Positions 44,450 through 54,179 are shown, counted from the first letter of the stretch. The stretch is DNA of 64,000 nucleotides from Acidithiobacillus montserratensis (GCF_018853465.1 NZ_JABBOU010000009.1:1-64000), one strand, 5' to 3'. Notes: generated from the letters alone by a model not told the origin. Numbers and translations are program-made.

Positions 44450-46072
44450 ATGTCGGCAGCCCTGCTCAATGCTTCACCCGCCTGGCAACATTTACAGGCG
44501 CATCGTCAGACCTGGGAGGGCGTTACCCTGCGTCAGCTTTTTCAGGAAGATCCCCAGCGTGCTACCCACTTTTCGGCAGAAGCCTGCGGGATTTATCTGG
44601 ATTATTCCAAGCATCTGCTACGTCGCGAAAGCATGCACCTGCTCCTGGATCTGGCTCGCAGTCGTGACCTGGAGGCGCGCAGGGACGCCATGTTTGCCGG
44701 CGAAAAAATCAACCATACCGAGGGCAGGGCGGCATTCCATGTCGCCTTGCGGGCACCCAAGGGTACGGTTATGCGGGTTGATGGTGTGGATGTGGTTCCC
44801 GAGGTGCATCAGGTCCTGGATCATATGGCGGAGTTCACCCAGGCCATTCATTCGGAATCCTGGCGAGGAGCCACCGGAAAACCCATCCGCCAGATCGTGA
44901 ACATCGGCATTGGCGGATCCTACCTGGGTCCGGAAATGGCCTGGAAGGCACTGCGGACTTATCGGCATCCCCATATACAGCTGCATTTTGTGGCCAACGT
45001 GGATGGTGCCACCCTCAGTGATGTGACCGCGCATCTGGACCCTGCGGAAACCCTGTTCATCATTTCCTCGAAAACCTTTACGACCCTGGAAACCATGACC
45101 AATGCCCATGCCGCCCGGCAATGGCTGGTGGATGCCCTCGGCGAGGAGGCAGTAGCCCGGCATTTCGTGGCAGTTTCCACCAATGCCGAAGCAGTCAAGG
45201 CTTTCGGCATGGATACAGAGCATATGTTCGGTTTCTGGGAATGGGTGGGTGGCCGCTATTCCATGGACTCCGCCATTGGCCTGTCCACCATGCTCGGAGT
45301 CGGCGTGCAGCATTTTCAGGCCATGCTGGCTGGTTTCCATGCCATGGACCTGCATTTCCAGAGTGCTCCGCTGGAGAAAAACCTCCCGGTTCTATTGGGC
45401 CTCCTGTCCATCTGGTACAACAATTTCTGGGGCGCACAAACCCAGGCGATTTTGCCCTATGCCTATGATCTGGCCCGCTTCCCGGCGTATTTGCAGCAAT
45501 TGCAGATGGAAAGCAACGGCAAAAGTGTGGATGAGGCGGGGCAAGGGCTGTCCATAGATACCGGTCCTATTATCTGGGGTGAGCCCGGCACGGACGGTCA
45601 ACACTCTTTTTATCAATTGATTCACCAGGGCACCCGCCTGATTCCCTGCGATTTCATTGGGTTTTGTCATCCTCTCAGTGATTCTGCGGAACAGCACGAA
45701 TTGCTCATGGCAAATCTCATTGCCCAGGCGGAAGCCCTGGCTTTTGGTAAAAGCGCGGAGGAACTGCGCAGTGAAGGCGTGGCCGAGGCCCAGATTCCTT
45801 TCCGTACTTTTGCCGGGAACCGGCCGAGCAGCGTTCTGCTGGTGGATGCCTTGAGTCCCCATAGTCTGGGAACCCTGGTGGCCTTATATGAACACAGCGT
45901 ATTTACCCAGGGGATCATCTGGGGGATTGATTCTTTTGACCAGTGGGGCGTGGAGCTGGGCAAGGTGCTGGCGCAGCGCATTGTGTCTGATCTGCAGGGC
46001 AAAACCCGGCATCCCCATGACGGTTCCACCTCGGCCTTGCTGGAGCGCTATTTGCGGCGGCGCGGTCATTGA
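44450..46072 (+). CDS. pgi: Glucose-6-phosphate isomerase
   Basis: 540 aa, interconverts glucose 6-phosphate and fructose 6-phosphate. Signatures: [62 protein letters not shown] and [25 protein letters not shown], then [24 protein letters not shown] lies 8 nt ahead of ATG 44450; the frame opens 12 codons earlier without a site. Intact. Confidence 0.96.
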   Translation: MSAALLNASPAWQHLQAHRQTWEGVTLRQLFQEDPQRATHFSAEACGIYLDYSKHLLRRESMHLLLDLARSRDLEARRDAMFAGEKINHTEGRAAFHVALRAPKGTVMRVDGVDVVPEVHQVLDHMAEFTQAIHSESWRGATGKPIRQIVNIGIGGSYLGPEMAWKALRTYRHPHIQLHFVANVDGATLSDVTAHLDPAETLFIISSKTFTTLETMTNAHAARQWLVDALGEEAVARHFVAVSTNAEAVKAFGMDTEHMFGFWEWVGGRYSMDSAIGLSTMLGVGVQHFQAMLAGFHAMDLHFQSAPLEKNLPVLLGLLSIWYNNFWGAQTQAILPYAYDLARFPAYLQQLQMESNGKSVDEAGQGLSIDTGPIIWGEPGTDGQHSFYQLIHQGTRLIPCDFIGFCHPLSDSAEQHELLMANLIAQAEALAFGKSAEELRSEGVAEAQIPFRTFAGNRPSSVLLVDALSPHSLGTLVALYEHSVFTQGIIWGIDSFDQWGVELGKVLAQRIVSDLQGKTRHPHDGSTSALLERYLRRRGH

Positions 46073-46269
46073 TGCAGGGAGTAGTAACCCCTCTTTGCCA
46101 TCACCGAGATTTCCGAGAAATTTGGACGTGGTCATAGTGCGGTAAAGGGGGATGTAAATAGATTGGCGGCCTCTGCTTTGCTGGCTGTCGGGGCAGGTTG
46201 GGGAACTTTTGCCCGGCTGCGGTTTTCCAATGAGAGATTATCAGCTGGATTGAAGAGCCGCCCAACCAT

Positions 46270-47439
46270 ATGAAACATCCAATTACTCTGGCCGTTACGG
46301 CCGTATTTGCCTGGGGGAGCGTCGCTTATGCCGCTGTTCCGCCTTTGCCGCCCATGCCCACCCTGCCGCCGCCGCCTCCCATGCCGGCGCCACAATTGAC
46401 GGGTATCCAGTCTGCTGTTTTGCTGGACGTCAACAGTGGTCAGGTGCTGATGGCGGAAAACGATCAAAAACCCGTCAACCCCTCGGGGCTGGTGAAGCTC
46501 ATGACCGCTTACCTGATGTATCAGGCGGAAAAGCAGGGATTGGTCCAGCCCGATGAAAATGTCCATGTGTCGAACGAGGCCTGGCATGCCCAGGGATCAC
46601 GCATGTTCATCCAGCCGGGGCTGCCGGTGACCATGTCCGAGCTGACCCACGGACTATTGATTGACGGCGGGAATGATGCGGCCATCGCCATTGCCGAAAC
46701 AGTGGCAGGTAGTGTCGGCGGTTTTGTGGATCTGATGAACCATGATGCCGCAGCCATGGGCTTGCAGCATACCCATTTCACCAATCCCGACGGCTTGCCC
46801 CAACCCGGGCAAAGCAGCACGGCGCTGGATATGGCCCGTTTGTCGGAGCACCTGATCCAGACCTACCCGCAAGTCATGCAGGTGGCGGGTAAGGTTTCTT
46901 ATACCTACAACCATATTACCCAGTACAACTATAATCCCCTCGCCGGCCAAAATGGGGTGAATGGCCTGGGCGTGGGATTGGCCGGAAAAAACAGCTGGAA
47001 TCTGGCGGTCAGCGCCACCCGGGACGGTCGTACCCTGGTGGCGGTGGTGTTGGGGGCGCCTTCCCGCAGTGCGGCGGGCAGCGATGCCAGCGCCTTGCTG
47101 CATTATGGCTGGAACGGCTGGCATAATGTCTCCCTTTATTCAGCGGGAACCGTAGTGGCCCGGATCCATAACGGCGACTGGAGTCCGGCGGCGGTGAAAG
47201 GCATTACTGTAAGTCCTGTGGTGGTTTCTGAACCCAAGCAGCAGAAAAGCCAGTTACAAACCCGTTTTGTCGCTATTCCCGATTTGAAGGCACCCATCGC
47301 GGCAGGAGCCGATCTGGGTACGCTGCAAATTTCCTGGCATGGTCATCTCCTGAAGACGGTTCCTGTACATGCCCAGACTGCGGTAAAACCGGCAGGATGG
47401 TTCACCCGTCTGGTCCACGAAGGCGAGTCCTGGTTGTGA
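46270..47439 (+). CDS. DacA-like D-Ala-D-Ala carboxypeptidase fold protein with lost active site
   Basis: 389 aa, with signal peptide (cut near YA-AVPP) and a Pro-rich linker, then the peptidase S11 domain (MTAYLMYQAEKQG, WHAQGSRMFIQPG, NPDGLPQPGQSS, LVAVVLGAPSRS) and a PBP5-type tail. All three catalytic motifs are changed: SxxK reads GLVK (Gly73, Lys76), SGN reads GGN (133-135) and KTG reads GVG (234-236). The intact paralog of the same length at 59515-60684 has SLTK, SGN and KTG. I infer loss of peptidase activity and perhaps a peptidoglycan-binding role. 49 nt before a class A PBP. Confidence 0.88.
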   Translation: MKHPITLAVTAVFAWGSVAYAAVPPLPPMPTLPPPPPMPAPQLTGIQSAVLLDVNSGQVLMAENDQKPVNPSGLVKLMTAYLMYQAEKQGLVQPDENVHVSNEAWHAQGSRMFIQPGLPVTMSELTHGLLIDGGNDAAIAIAETVAGSVGGFVDLMNHDAAAMGLQHTHFTNPDGLPQPGQSSTALDMARLSEHLIQTYPQVMQVAGKVSYTYNHITQYNYNPLAGQNGVNGLGVGLAGKNSWNLAVSATRDGRTLVAVVLGAPSRSAAGSDASALLHYGWNGWHNVSLYSAGTVVARIHNGDWSPAAVKGITVSPVVVSEPKQQKSQLQTRFVAIPDLKAPIAAGADLGTLQISWHGHLLKTVPVHAQTAVKPAGWFTRLVHEGESWL

Positions 47440-47488
47440 GCGGCCTGGAGATCAAGCTGTCTGCCGTTCAGCGGACCCGGAGCTGATT

Positions 47489-49969
47489 TTGGCAACGCGT
47501 AGAAAGTCCCCCCGGCGCCGCTGGGTATTCTGGACGCTTGTGGTTCTGCTGCTGATTGCGCTCAATATCGTAGTGGGCATCGGGGTCTGGACCTGGCGGA
47601 TCTGGCAGGAGTTACCCCCGGTTGTGCAGCTCGAAAACTGGCATCCCCAGGAACCTTTGCGCATTTATGCGGACAATGGTCATTTGCTCCAGGTAGTCGG
47701 GCCGCAATTGCGTTATGCCCTGCCCCTGCAACAAATCCCCAAAACCCTGCAGGAAGCTTTTATTTCGGCGGAGAATTCCAAATTCTACAGCCATAATCCG
47801 ATGTATTATCCGGTCAGTTTTCCCGGAATTATCCGGGCGGCCTTTGTGGATCTGGTACATATGGCACCAGTCCAGGGTGCCAGCACCATTACCGAACAGG
47901 TGGCCCGCAATTTTTATTTGACCCCCAAAAAAACCATCACCCGCAAGGTGGCGGAGATTCTTCTGGCCTATAAACTGGCAGCGCGCTTGCACCGGCCTGA
48001 GATTCTGGATCTGTATCTCAACAAGATTTATCTGGGTGAGGGCGCTTACGGCGTCGAGGCGGCGGCGGAGACCTATTACGGCAAAACCGTCCAGCAACTC
48101 AGTATTGCCGAAATGGCTACCCTGGCAGGTTTACCCGCGGCGCCTTCGGACTTCAATCCTATTGCTTCACCGGCATCGGCCAAAACCCGCCGGGATTATG
48201 TGTTACGGCACATGGCGCGTTATGGATACATCAGCAAGACCCAGGAACAAGCAGCCCTGGCCGAACCCATAAAGGCCCATTACCACGCCCCGGCCAGCAA
48301 TATTGCGCCTTATGCCACTGACTGGATCCGGAACTGGCTGGAAAAGCATTTTGGTGCTGACTTCACCTATCGTACCGGGCTGCGGGTGTACACCAGCATC
48401 AATCCCGTCGATCAGCGCGCGGCGGATCGGGATATTGCCGTGGGTCTCGAAAATTACGGCATGGGTCTGGACAGTATGGATCCCAAGGCCTGGCATGGTC
48501 CCATTGCCCAATTATCGGCCAGCGCCATGGAAACGGCTCTGCAAGGCCAGCGTCCCAGCCAGTTGCCCCATCATAATCCCGCTAATTTGCACTGGGGGGT
48601 TGTCGTCAAGGCCACGCCGGCCATGGCGACGGTATCCTTCGAAGGCCGCCATCTGGTGCATCTGACTCTGCGCGACGTGGCCTGGGCACGTTCAGCGCCC
48701 AAGGGCAGTCCGCCGACGGCGGTCAACCAGGTGCTGCAGCCGGGTGATCTGATCTGGCTGCGCCGCTATGTGGTGGCTGCCACCTCGGGTACCGGTAACC
48801 CGGTGTGGGGAACCAAGGTCTGGCACACTATTCCCCATGGCGGCTGGCAACTGGCGCAAATACCCCATGTACAGGGCGCTCTCGTGTCTCTGGATAGCCA
48901 TAGCGGTGCTATCCTCGCCCTGTCGGGAGGGTTCAGTTATGAGCTCAGCCATTTTGACCGGGCCTTGTACGCCTTCCGTCAACCGGGCTCGGGATTCAAG
49001 CCATTTGTGTACGCATCGGCCATGGATGCGCCGACTTATCTGGCCAGTGGCCGCAAACATTATCTGACGCCCGTATCGCTGATTGCCGATACCCCGCTGG
49101 TGATTCATCTCAGCGACGGGCAGGTTTATGCCCCGACCAATTACAGCCGGACTTTTTCCAATATTCCTTTTCCGGTTTGGGAGGACCTGGCAGACTCCCA
49201 TAATGTCCCCAGCGTGCGTTTGTTGATGCATGTGGGTATTCCCTACGCCAAGCGCTACGTGGAACGCTTCGGGATTCCGGCTAAACAGATTCCCGCTTCG
49301 CCTTCCATGGTGCTGGGCTCGGGAGATTTTACGCCCCTGCAGATTGCCCGGGGTTATGCGGTCTTTTCCAGTGGCGGGTTTTTACCCCATCCCTATTTGA
49401 TCCGGAAAATCGTTACCGCCCATGGCACGACGGTTTCCTTGCTGGGTTGTCCCCTGGGTTATCGCCCCCCGGCAAAGCAGACCGTGATTCCCCCCGGAGT
49501 GGCTTTTTTGATGACGCGCATGATGGAGCGGGTGATCCGGGTAGGTACCGGGGTGGCTGCGCAGATTTTGCATCGTCATGATCTGGCTGGGAAAACCGGC
49601 ACTACCAACCACGAAGACAATGCCTGGTTCAATGGTTTTAATCCCAATATCACCACTTCCGTCTGGGTGGGTTACGACAATAATCAATCCATGGGGACTT
49701 GGGCGGCAGGCGCCCGCGAAGCCTTGCCCATCTGGATTCGTTACATGCATACGGCGCTGGCGGCTTATCCTGATGCAGGTTTCTTCCAGCCGCCTGATGT
49801 GGTGACAGCGCATTACAATCCCAAAACCGGGGATCTCGCCCCCCGGCATGATCCCGGGCACAAGTATCCTCTGGGTTATTTTCTTGCCGGTTATCTGCCG
49901 CCCAAGCCTAAACCCAAAGTCAGTGCAGAAACCCGGAGTTTCATTCATGCGTTGATGCAGATTTTCTAG
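47489..49969 (+). CDS. mrcA: Class A penicillin-binding protein (PBP1a-like)
   Basis: 826 aa from a TTG at 47489 with GGAG 8 nt upstream. N-terminal helix (12-35), glycosyltransferase domain (about 55-230) and transpeptidase (about 430-780). Transpeptidase motifs are complete: SGFK (in RQPGSGFKPFVYASA), SHN (ADSHNVPSVRL) and KTG (AGKTGTTNHEDNAWF). The glycosyltransferase site is unusual: ENSKF where EDxxF is normal (first Glu kept, residue 95), TITEQ for TITQQ, and EILDLYLN for EILExYLN. It forms and cross-links glycan. Downstream of the degenerate DacA homologue. Confidence 0.88.
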   Translation: MATRRKSPRRRWVFWTLVVLLLIALNIVVGIGVWTWRIWQELPPVVQLENWHPQEPLRIYADNGHLLQVVGPQLRYALPLQQIPKTLQEAFISAENSKFYSHNPMYYPVSFPGIIRAAFVDLVHMAPVQGASTITEQVARNFYLTPKKTITRKVAEILLAYKLAARLHRPEILDLYLNKIYLGEGAYGVEAAAETYYGKTVQQLSIAEMATLAGLPAAPSDFNPIASPASAKTRRDYVLRHMARYGYISKTQEQAALAEPIKAHYHAPASNIAPYATDWIRNWLEKHFGADFTYRTGLRVYTSINPVDQRAADRDIAVGLENYGMGLDSMDPKAWHGPIAQLSASAMETALQGQRPSQLPHHNPANLHWGVVVKATPAMATVSFEGRHLVHLTLRDVAWARSAPKGSPPTAVNQVLQPGDLIWLRRYVVAATSGTGNPVWGTKVWHTIPHGGWQLAQIPHVQGALVSLDSHSGAILALSGGFSYELSHFDRALYAFRQPGSGFKPFVYASAMDAPTYLASGRKHYLTPVSLIADTPLVIHLSDGQVYAPTNYSRTFSNIPFPVWEDLADSHNVPSVRLLMHVGIPYAKRYVERFGIPAKQIPASPSMVLGSGDFTPLQIARGYAVFSSGGFLPHPYLIRKIVTAHGTTVSLLGCPLGYRPPAKQTVIPPGVAFLMTRMMERVIRVGTGVAAQILHRHDLAGKTGTTNHEDNAWFNGFNPNITTSVWVGYDNNQSMGTWAAGAREALPIWIRYMHTALAAYPDAGFFQPPDVVTAHYNPKTGDLAPRHDPGHKYPLGYFLAGYLPPKPKPKVSAETRSFIHALMQIF

Positions 49970-49979
49970 GAGACTGACG

Positions 49980-50108
49980 ATGAAGCAGTGGCTGGCCCTG
50001 ATTATTATCGCCCTGTGTTTCTGGGGGGCTTTTGAAGTCAGCCATCACTGGCTGGTACAGCATCCGGATCGCCCGGATCAGCGGACCCTGAAGGTGATTT
50101 CCCCATAA
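49980..50108 (+). CDS. 42-aa single-helix membrane protein
   Basis: AGGAG 7 nt before the ATG, 11 nt after the PBP gene. It starts MKQWLALIIIALCFWGAFEV and has a short polar tail ending KVISP. One transmembrane helix. Unknown function; co-transcription with the PBP is likely from spacing. Confidence 0.6.
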   Translation: MKQWLALIIIALCFWGAFEVSHHWLVQHPDRPDQRTLKVISP

Positions 50109-50214
50109 GCGAAAGCAGGAATACTGAAATACCCCGGTGTAAACATCTGTGCTACATTTCCACGGCTTTAACCTGGATGTTGTGAAATTACAGCCATTAT
50201 CAAAGGAAAATATT

Positions 50215-50670
50215 ATGCGCCGTATGTTGACTGCCGCTTTATTGTTGACCGGTTCGCTTTCTGTTTCTGCGGTGGCGGCCGATGCGCCCATGCAGCCCGG
50301 GCTCTGGGTGATGCATGTTTCCGGAGTCACCAAAGTTTCTTCGCCTCCGGTCAGCACGCCCATGGAACGCAGTACGCAGATTTGCGTGAAAGCTCATCAG
50401 AAACCAGAGTCCGTTTTCCTGCCACAGGGGAGTGATCGCTGCACCGGTAGTCATAAACTCCTGCCCGATGGAAAAACCCAATGGACTTTCCACTGTCAGG
50501 CACCCGGAGCCTCCATCACCCAGGTGGGTTGGTTCCGGACCAGTCCCCATCATCTCCATGCCCACTGGGTCATTACGGCAGCGGTCCACAGCGAAGCCCA
50601 TTACGAAACGACCACGGATTTGCAGATGCAGGGTACTTATCTCAGCGCCCACTGTGGCAAGGTGAAATAA
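50215..50670 (+). CDS. Exported DUF3617-like protein
   Basis: 151 aa with a signal peptide (cut near VAA-DAP). The mature part starts MQPGLWVMHVSG, as in DUF3617 proteins (PGxW at the N-terminus), with cysteines at ICVKAH, RCTGSH, FHCQAPG and AHCGKVK that could form two disulfides. Function unknown; periplasmic. AAAGGA precedes ATG 50215. It is convergent with the LysR gene across the inverted repeat at 50703. Confidence 0.72.
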   Translation: MRRMLTAALLLTGSLSVSAVAADAPMQPGLWVMHVSGVTKVSSPPVSTPMERSTQICVKAHQKPESVFLPQGSDRCTGSHKLLPDGKTQWTFHCQAPGASITQVGWFRTSPHHLHAHWVITAAVHSEAHYETTTDLQMQGTYLSAHCGKVK

Positions 50671-50702
50671 GCCAGCGGAAAGCGCGGAGCTGATTGAAAA
50701 AC

Positions 50703-50883
50703 GGCGGTGAGCAGGGGCTTTTTTTCGCGACTTTGGCCCGCGCCGTCGTTGTTCTTGGCGAAATCCCGCGCCCGGCAGGAGAACTGTCTGAGCCCGCAGG
50801 GCGAGTTTTCTCCTGCCAGCGGGATGAGCCCCAGAACAACAGGCAAGGGGCGTTGGAGCGAAAAAAAGTCCCTGATCACCGCC
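50703..50883. repeat. 181-bp imperfect inverted repeat
   Basis: The two halves pair along their length. The ends match closely: GGCGGTGA at 50703 pairs with TCACCGCC at 50876-50883, and CTTTTTTTCGC near 50718 with GCGAAAAAAAG near 50859. Inside, GTTGTTCT pairs with AGAACAAC and GGCAGGAGAA with TTCTCCTGCC. About three quarters of arm positions match. It lies between convergent genes, so it could be a two-way terminator, a folded RNA or a non-autonomous palindromic element. No gene inside. Confidence 0.75.
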
Positions 50884-50905
50884 ATTTAATACGAGTTAAT
50901 ACGGG

Positions 50906-51793
50906 TTACTGGCGCAGCAGTTCCAGAAAAGCCCTGCTGCTGTGACTGGCTTCCCGGCGATACAATACTGAAAGACGATGCTGAATGCGCGGTTGTGTAT
51001 TCAGGGTGATCAGTCCCGGGCGCTGACCACTGCCGTCATTCAGCGCCGAAACAAAACTCACGCCCAGGCCGCAGCGCACCGCATCGCGAATGGCCGCCAA
51101 ACCGCTCAGCTCATAACGGATTTCCGGATATATTCCGGCCTCTTTCAAGGCCTGCAGGGCATGGTCACGAATGCCCGAGCCTTCTTCCCGCCAGACCAGC
51201 GACTCCGCAGCCAGTGCCTGCAGAGGCAGGGCGGCTGCAGCCAATCCCAGCCAGTACGGATTTTCCGGGGCCAGCAGGACAATGGTCGTTTCCCGCAAGG
51301 TTTCCTGGACCCAGTCGGTATGTCTTGGCACCGTCAGGTCGTCCTCGACAAAAATCAGATCCGCCTGATCGCGCATGGCCCGGGCGGCACGACTGTTGGT
51401 GGCCGTCAGGCGTAACGAGACGCCGGGATAAAGTTGCTGGAATCGGGCAATAGCCTGAGGGAGCAGGCTTTCGGCATTGCTGTGGCTGGCGAGGATGGAC
51501 AGGGAACCGCGGAGCTTTTTTTCGGTGTCCTGACAGAGGGTCCGGGCATCTTCCAGGGCGTTTTCGATTTGTTCGGCAATACGCAGCAGTGCCATGCCCA
51601 TGGCCGTGGGAGTGATGCCGTGACGGGTCCGTTGATAGAGCGCTTCGCCGACGATTTCCTGCAAGTTTTTAAGACGATGCGATACCGCCGGTTGGGTCAT
51701 GAACAGGCTTTCGGCTGCCGCATGGAGGTTTCCGTGCCGCGCTGCCTGGGCCCAGACCAGCAGTAAAACCGGGTCAATACGCTGATGCAGCAT
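50906..51793 (-). CDS. LysR-family transcriptional regulator
   Basis: 295 aa. N-terminal winged helix-turn-helix about residues 10-65 (AAESLFMTQPAVSHRLKNLQEIVGEALYQR) and the usual two-lobe ligand domain. It is divergent from the TDT transporter with 120 nt between, the standard LysR layout, so it likely regulates that transporter and itself. Effector unknown; sulfur compounds are a guess from the neighbour. Confidence 0.88.
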   Translation of the reverse strand: MLHQRIDPVLLLVWAQAARHGNLHAAAESLFMTQPAVSHRLKNLQEIVGEALYQRTRHGITPTAMGMALLRIAEQIENALEDARTLCQDTEKKLRGSLSILASHSNAESLLPQAIARFQQLYPGVSLRLTATNSRAARAMRDQADLIFVEDDLTVPRHTDWVQETLRETTIVLLAPENPYWLGLAAAALPLQALAAESLVWREEGSGIRDHALQALKEAGIYPEIRYELSGLAAIRDAVRCGLGVSFVSALNDGSGQRPGLITLNTQPRIQHRLSVLYRREASHSSRAFLELLRQ

Positions 51794-51913
51794 GTCTTCT
51801 TTTCCCCATTATAAAATTATCTATGCTTATTCACCCATGAAAAACTAGCATTGGATGCATAAGCTGTCCAGGTGCAAGCTGTCCTTATATTCATTGAGCA
51901 GGAAGCCGCCGTC
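51794..51913. promoter_or_regulatory. LysR/TDT divergent regulatory region
   Basis: AT-rich stretch around 51809-51835 and a 6-bp dyad GCTTAT (51825-51830) / ATAAGC (51859-51864) spaced by 28 nt. This could be the LysR operator; no T-N11-A core was assigned. Confidence 0.35.
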
Positions 51914-53104
51914 ATGAAAATATGGGCTGAAGCACCCGGAAAAGATCCCCGCGAAATCATTCGTCATTTCACTCCCAACTGGTTCGCCGCCAATATGGGT
52001 ACGGGTATTCTGGCGCTCATGCTCGCGGAGTTTCCCTATGGGGAGTGGGGACAGAAAGTACTGGCCCAGGGCTTATGGACCATCAATGTCGGGTTTTTTG
52101 TGCTCTTTGCCCTGTTGTTCATGGGGCGGGCGGTGTTTTATCCGGCCAGTTTCCGGCGCCTCTTTCAGCATCCGGTACAATCCCTGTTTATTGGTGCCAT
52201 TCCTATGGGCTTTGCGACCATTATCAATGGCCTGCTCATCATCTGGCCGATCACACCCCTCACCCTGCAGTTCACCCTGATTTTGTGGTGGATAGATGTG
52301 GCCATGGCACTGTTTTCCGTGCTGCTGGTGCCCTTTTTCATGTTTACCGCACAGGAACACAGCGTGGAGCGCATGACCGCTGCCTGGTTGCTGCCCATTG
52401 TCCCACCCGAGGTGACGGCGGCCAGTGGCGGATTGCTGGCCCGGCATCTGGCCCCGGCGCTGGGCAGTACGGTCATTTACCTGAGCTATCTGCTCTGGGC
52501 CGTTTCGGTGCTGCTGGCCATGGGCATACTCGCCATCCTGCTGCTACGCCTGACTCTGCACAAGCTCCCGCACCAGGATATGGCGGTATCCGCCTGGCTT
52601 CCATTGGGACCTCTGGGTACCGGCGCCATGGCCATGATCACTCTGGGCGGCGCCGATAAAATCGTATTTGCCGGAGGCCCCCTGGCCGCCATGAGTCAAT
52701 TTGGAGCCATGGCGGGACTGTTTATCGCTCTGCTTCTCTGGGGGTTTGGGTTCTGGTGGCTGCTGATGGCAGTGTTTTTTACCCTGCGTTATCTGGGAGA
52801 GGGGCTGCCCTTCAATATGGGCTGGTGGGGTTTTACCTTTCCCCTGGGCGTATTCAACGCCGCCACTTATTTGCTGGCCCGGGAAACCAGTTGGCCTGTG
52901 CTTCTACCCCTGGGCGCTTTCTTCACCATCGCTCTGGCCGGCTTCTGGATCATCGTGACCCAGCGCAGTTTTGTGGGCATGTGGAGCGGACGCCTGTTCC
53001 GTGCGCCCTGCTTGTCGGTGGAAACCGGGCTACCGGAACCCGTTTGTGTGGACGCTGCGGAAAATACCGCCAGCGACGATCTCATGCGCTCCTTGCGGGA
53101 GTAA
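51914..53104 (+). CDS. TDT/SLAC1-family anion exporter (sulfite-type)
   Basis: 396 aa, ten helices. It begins HFTPNWFAANMGTGILALML, the SLAC1/TehA/Ssu1 start (conserved WF..xMGTG), and continues with the family's paired helices, e.g. PMGFATIINGL and NMGWWGFTFPLGVF. Members move sulfite, dicarboxylates or chloride; sulfite efflux would fit a sulfur oxidizer (inferred). The start is ATG 51914 after AGGAAG. Confidence 0.85.
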   Translation: MKIWAEAPGKDPREIIRHFTPNWFAANMGTGILALMLAEFPYGEWGQKVLAQGLWTINVGFFVLFALLFMGRAVFYPASFRRLFQHPVQSLFIGAIPMGFATIINGLLIIWPITPLTLQFTLILWWIDVAMALFSVLLVPFFMFTAQEHSVERMTAAWLLPIVPPEVTAASGGLLARHLAPALGSTVIYLSYLLWAVSVLLAMGILAILLLRLTLHKLPHQDMAVSAWLPLGPLGTGAMAMITLGGADKIVFAGGPLAAMSQFGAMAGLFIALLLWGFGFWWLLMAVFFTLRYLGEGLPFNMGWWGFTFPLGVFNAATYLLARETSWPVLLPLGAFFTIALAGFWIIVTQRSFVGMWSGRLFRAPCLSVETGLPEPVCVDAAENTASDDLMRSLRE

Positions 53105-53130
53105 AACGTGCGATCAATGGATTAGCCCTC

Positions 53131-53346
53131 ATGAAACTCACTGTTGCCGCTTTACTGTTGTTACCGAATCTGGCCTTTGCCGATAGCCATTATGTCAGCA
53201 TCCAGCAGTTTCTGGAGGCGGGCCATGTGACTGGGAATATCCGTTCTTACTATTTCAACCAGATATTCAGTGGCAGCATTCTACCCAATAAGCACGCTTA
53301 TTCTCTACAATCAGATTTTCACCTAATACAGGGAACTTTCCTATAG
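53131..53346 (+). pseudogene. Truncated OprD-family porin remnant
   Basis: 71 aa from ATG 53131: signal peptide (cut at AFA-DS) and then FLEAGHVTGNIRSYYFNQIF, which looks like the start of OprD porins (short plug then GxIRSYYFNR). Full-length OprD is about 400 aa or more; here the frame ends after IQGTFL and the next 90 bases show no continuation. Probably a deletion remnant. It is 26 nt after the TDT gene. Alternatively a short functional periplasmic peptide. Confidence 0.55.
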
Positions 53347-53433
53347 GTCATTCGGTCTTTTTCAATAGTCAGGAGTCCTGCTTCCTGACAATGGTTTGGA
53401 TCTCAGGGTTTTTTGACATTAAGGAGGATAGTC

Positions 53434-54003
53434 ATGAAAAGAAGCCCTCTCTCGAAATCAAAACGTCAGTGGCTCACCTTGCTGAGCCTGCCCATACTGG
53501 GAACAGCAATGGCCTTCCCCCTCGCTCATGCGGCAACTAGCTATGTCTCGGTAGATGGCCATTCAGTGCCTGTTTCCACAGAAAACCGCACCATCCACAT
53601 CCCGGGGGGTGTTATTCAAATTCACAGTGTGACCTGGGGGACGCAGGGGGTGCCGGGGCATTTGCAAGTGACCGCCGGACAAATCTCTCCCGTCCAGGCG
53701 GAAGCAATGATCCATCACAGCTTGTGGCAAATGCGTTCGATGCAAGTGGCGATGGATCGCCAGATTGCCGAGATGAACCAGTTGATGCGGGTGTCTTTTG
53801 GCCCATTCGCAAGTCCGTTCTTTAATTTCCCGGAGCCGGTCATGATGACCCGGGTATTTTTGCCGGGACCGGTCATGGTGCCGCCGGCAGCTCCAGCCCA
53901 CCTGGTAGCACCATCTCCCGCAAAAACTCTGCCGGGCCATGAGCTTATGTCGGTGCGCTGGCGGCATCCACAGCAACCCGCTAGTCCTAAGCTACCCATT
54001 TAG
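53434..54003 (+). CDS. Exported protein, unknown
   Basis: 189 aa. A long signal peptide (basic KRSPLSKSKRQW, core to about residue 32, cut at AHA-AT), then a beta-like stretch (SYVSVDGHSVPVSTENRTIHIPGG), a helical part (QAEAMIHHSLWQMRSMQVAMDRQIAEMNQLM) and a Pro-rich tail. AAGGAGG lies 6 nt before the ATG, a strong site. No family recognised. It sits among small secreted genes in a disturbed region. Confidence 0.7.
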   Translation: MKRSPLSKSKRQWLTLLSLPILGTAMAFPLAHAATSYVSVDGHSVPVSTENRTIHIPGGVIQIHSVTWGTQGVPGHLQVTAGQISPVQAEAMIHHSLWQMRSMQVAMDRQIAEMNQLMRVSFGPFASPFFNFPEPVMMTRVFLPGPVMVPPAAPAHLVAPSPAKTLPGHELMSVRWRHPQQPASPKLPI

Positions 54004-54140
54004 TCGCATCTATTCGATACACCCCAAGGACCAGCTCGCGGTGTCTGAACACGAGCAGCAGATGATGATGGCAAATAGTCCAAACGTCTCTTGGAATCAG
54101 GCATCTGCCGGGAATCTGTTTATCTTTGCAAATAGATTCA

Positions 54141-54163
54141 GCCCCACGTCACGGGGCATTTTT
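54141..54163 (+). terminator. Hairpin with U run
   Basis: GCCCC-acgtcac-GGGGC followed by ATTTTT, 137 nt after the end of the unknown exported protein and just before the next small gene. Confidence 0.55.
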
Positions 54164-54179
54164 ACTGAGGAATGTTTTT

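Noticed and set aside
44618-45355. 245-aa minus-strand frame inside pgi
   Set aside because: Antisense shadow; pgi motifs on the plus strand are unbroken.
50906-53104. CbbR-RuBisCO regulation by the LysR protein
   Set aside because: No cbb genes are near; the divergent partner is a TDT transporter.
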